Part shown: positions 63,231 to 64,000 of the stretch, piece after piece | How the letters are laid out: every line of letters begins with the position of its first letter | Position numbering within the stretch: position 1 is the stretch's first letter | Source: Muriicola soli | Lineage (GTDB): Bacteria; Bacteroidota; Bacteroidia; Flavobacteriales; Flavobacteriaceae | Direction: 5' to 3' | Length of the DNA: 64,000 nucleotides | Assembly: GCF_004139715.1 (NCBI RefSeq) | Contig: NZ_CP035544.1 | Location: 248,001-312,000 of the forward strand | Notes under the pieces: generated by a model | The model's database searches: none | What the model was told of the DNA's origin: nothing | What the model saw: only the letters and a program-made list of their open reading frames with translations | Program-made: the position numbers and the translations under genes

Positions 63231-64000
63231 ATGTTCAACAGAGATCGTTGGAAAGAGATATTGGAAGTACTCACCACGAATTGGTTTCGTACGGTGCTTA
63301 CGGCCTTTGGGGTATTTTGGGGTATTTTGATCCTGATCATACTGCTTTCTGCCGGGAAGGGACTTGAGAATGGTATCCGCGCCGATTTTGGGGATATCGC
63401 CACCAATACGATGTTTATGTGGACTCGCAGTACAACAAAAGCGCATATGGGTCTGCCCATTGGACGGAATTTCAGATTTAAAACAGAAGATGTAGAAACC
63501 CTGAGAGAAAAATTCCCTCAATTGAGATTTATTTCTCCAAGAAACCAGCTCGGTGGTTTCCGTGGAAGCAATAATGTTGTCCGGGGAATCAAAACGGGAG
63601 CTTATAACGTTTACGGTGATTATCCCGAGATTATTCAGCAGGAGCCCATGGCCATCACTGCAGGCCGATTTATCAATCACAACGACATCAACAATAATCG
63701 GAAAGTGGCCGTTATAGGCTTGGGTGTCCGCAATGAATTGTACGATCCGGGAGAAGATGTAATAGGTACATACATCAAAATCCAGGGGGTAAATTTTATG
63801 GTGGTGGGGACCTACAAGAAAAGATCCAGCAACGGAGACGGGGAGGAAGGTCAGAAAGAAATTTATGTGCCCTTTACTGCATTTTCCCAGGCCTTTAATC
63901 AGGGGAACAATGTGGGTTGGATGGCGATCACGGCAAAAGATGACTACCCCATCACCGGATTAAAAGAAGGTATTGTAAATGAAATGAAAACTGCTCACAA
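63231..64000 (+). CDS. ABC transporter permease, MacB/FtsX type (partial, runs off right edge)
   Basis: The first 256 residues of a paralogue of the preceding permease. The N-terminus MFNRDRWKEILEVLTTNWFR, a helix (about 21-43, TAFGVFWGILILIILLSAG) and the MacB-type periplasmic core (QLRFISPRNQLGGFRGSNN, ITAGRFINHNDINNNRKVAV, GTYKKRSSNG) are visible. The C-terminal helices lie beyond the edge. Two permeases in tandem suggest a heterodimeric transporter. Confidence 0.88.
   Translation, partial: MFNRDRWKEILEVLTTNWFRTVLTAFGVFWGILILIILLSAGKGLENGIRADFGDIATNTMFMWTRSTTKAHMGLPIGRNFRFKTEDVETLREKFPQLRFISPRNQLGGFRGSNNVVRGIKTGAYNVYGDYPEIIQQEPMAITAGRFINHNDINNNRKVAVIGLGVRNELYDPGEDVIGTYIKIQGVNFMVVGTYKKRSSNGDGEEGQKEIYVPFTAFSQAFNQGNNVGWMAITAKDDYPITGLKEGIVNEMKTAH

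Noticed and set aside
1-64000. CRISPR array, phage, insertion sequence or conjugative element
   Set aside because: No spaced repeats, transposase, integrase, capsid or relaxase was recognised; gene content is core and gene order is typical of Flavobacteriia.

Overview
The window is chromosomal DNA of a marine-type Bacteroidota, almost certainly a Flavobacteriaceae member. Evidence: sprA (type IX secretion/gliding), an alternative complex III operon feeding a caa3-like oxidase, a GIN-domain adhesin-like protein, an ATP-dependent PEP carboxykinase, absence of Shine-Dalgarno sequences before most starts, and the Bacteroidota promoter signature TAnnTTTG (often with TTG or TTTG about 20 bases upstream) before many genes. 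The genus cannot be fixed from the sequence. No phage, insertion sequence, rRNA or CRISPR was seen; the window is mostly core genome.

Layout. 1-3.3 kb: 5' part of asnS, an MMPL/RND exporter and a 42-residue membrane peptide. 3.3-8.0 kb: a leftward translation block (rplM-rpsI, rpsB-tsf, then pyrH-frr), with a frameshifted lipoprotein gene between tsf and pyrH. 8.2-15.1 kb: lipocalin-like lipoprotein, polA, a glycosylasparaginase divergent from cutC, a membrane metallophosphoesterase, and a thioredoxin-fold protein without its cysteines. 15.2-20.1 kb: a DUF2723 membrane protein split by a one-base frameshift, tRNA-Gln, and a cation/proton antiporter. 20.2-25.2 kb: rimP-nusA-infB behind a terminator-like leader hairpin, then a frameshifted SPOR-domain gene. 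25.4-37.1 kb: actABCDEF followed by coxB-coxA. 37.2-47.7 kb: GIN-domain protein, pckA, ruvB-P450-queG, an SLC45-like transporter, maeB and ruvA. 47.7-56.4 kb: sprA, gcvH, a VanZ-like protein and tonB. 56.7-61.9 kb: second respiratory cluster with cyoE, two subunit III genes, subunit IV, an SCO-like protein, SCO1, a DUF420 (CtaM-like) protein and a small CxxC membrane protein. 62-64 kb: two MacB/FtsX-type ABC permeases, the second cut by the edge.

How it works together. The ActA-F complex oxidises menaquinol and passes electrons through haem c to the oxidase made from CoxB/CoxA (first cluster) and the subunit III and IV proteins (second cluster). CyoE supplies haem O for haem A, and SCO1 and the DUF420 protein probably load copper and mature the enzyme. 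The translation and transcription genes form three growth-rate operons. SprA builds the outer-membrane secretion channel, and TonB energises outer-membrane transport.

Most notable points: (i) a C-terminal helix-hairpin-helix 'GIGPK' module is attached both to ribosomal protein S2 and to the complex III membrane subunit ActC; (ii) a thioredoxin paralogue has lost its CxxC; (iii) a terminator-like hairpin lies in the nusA operon leader; (iv) three genes are broken by single-base indels, two in homopolymers, so sequence error must be considered before calling them pseudogenes.
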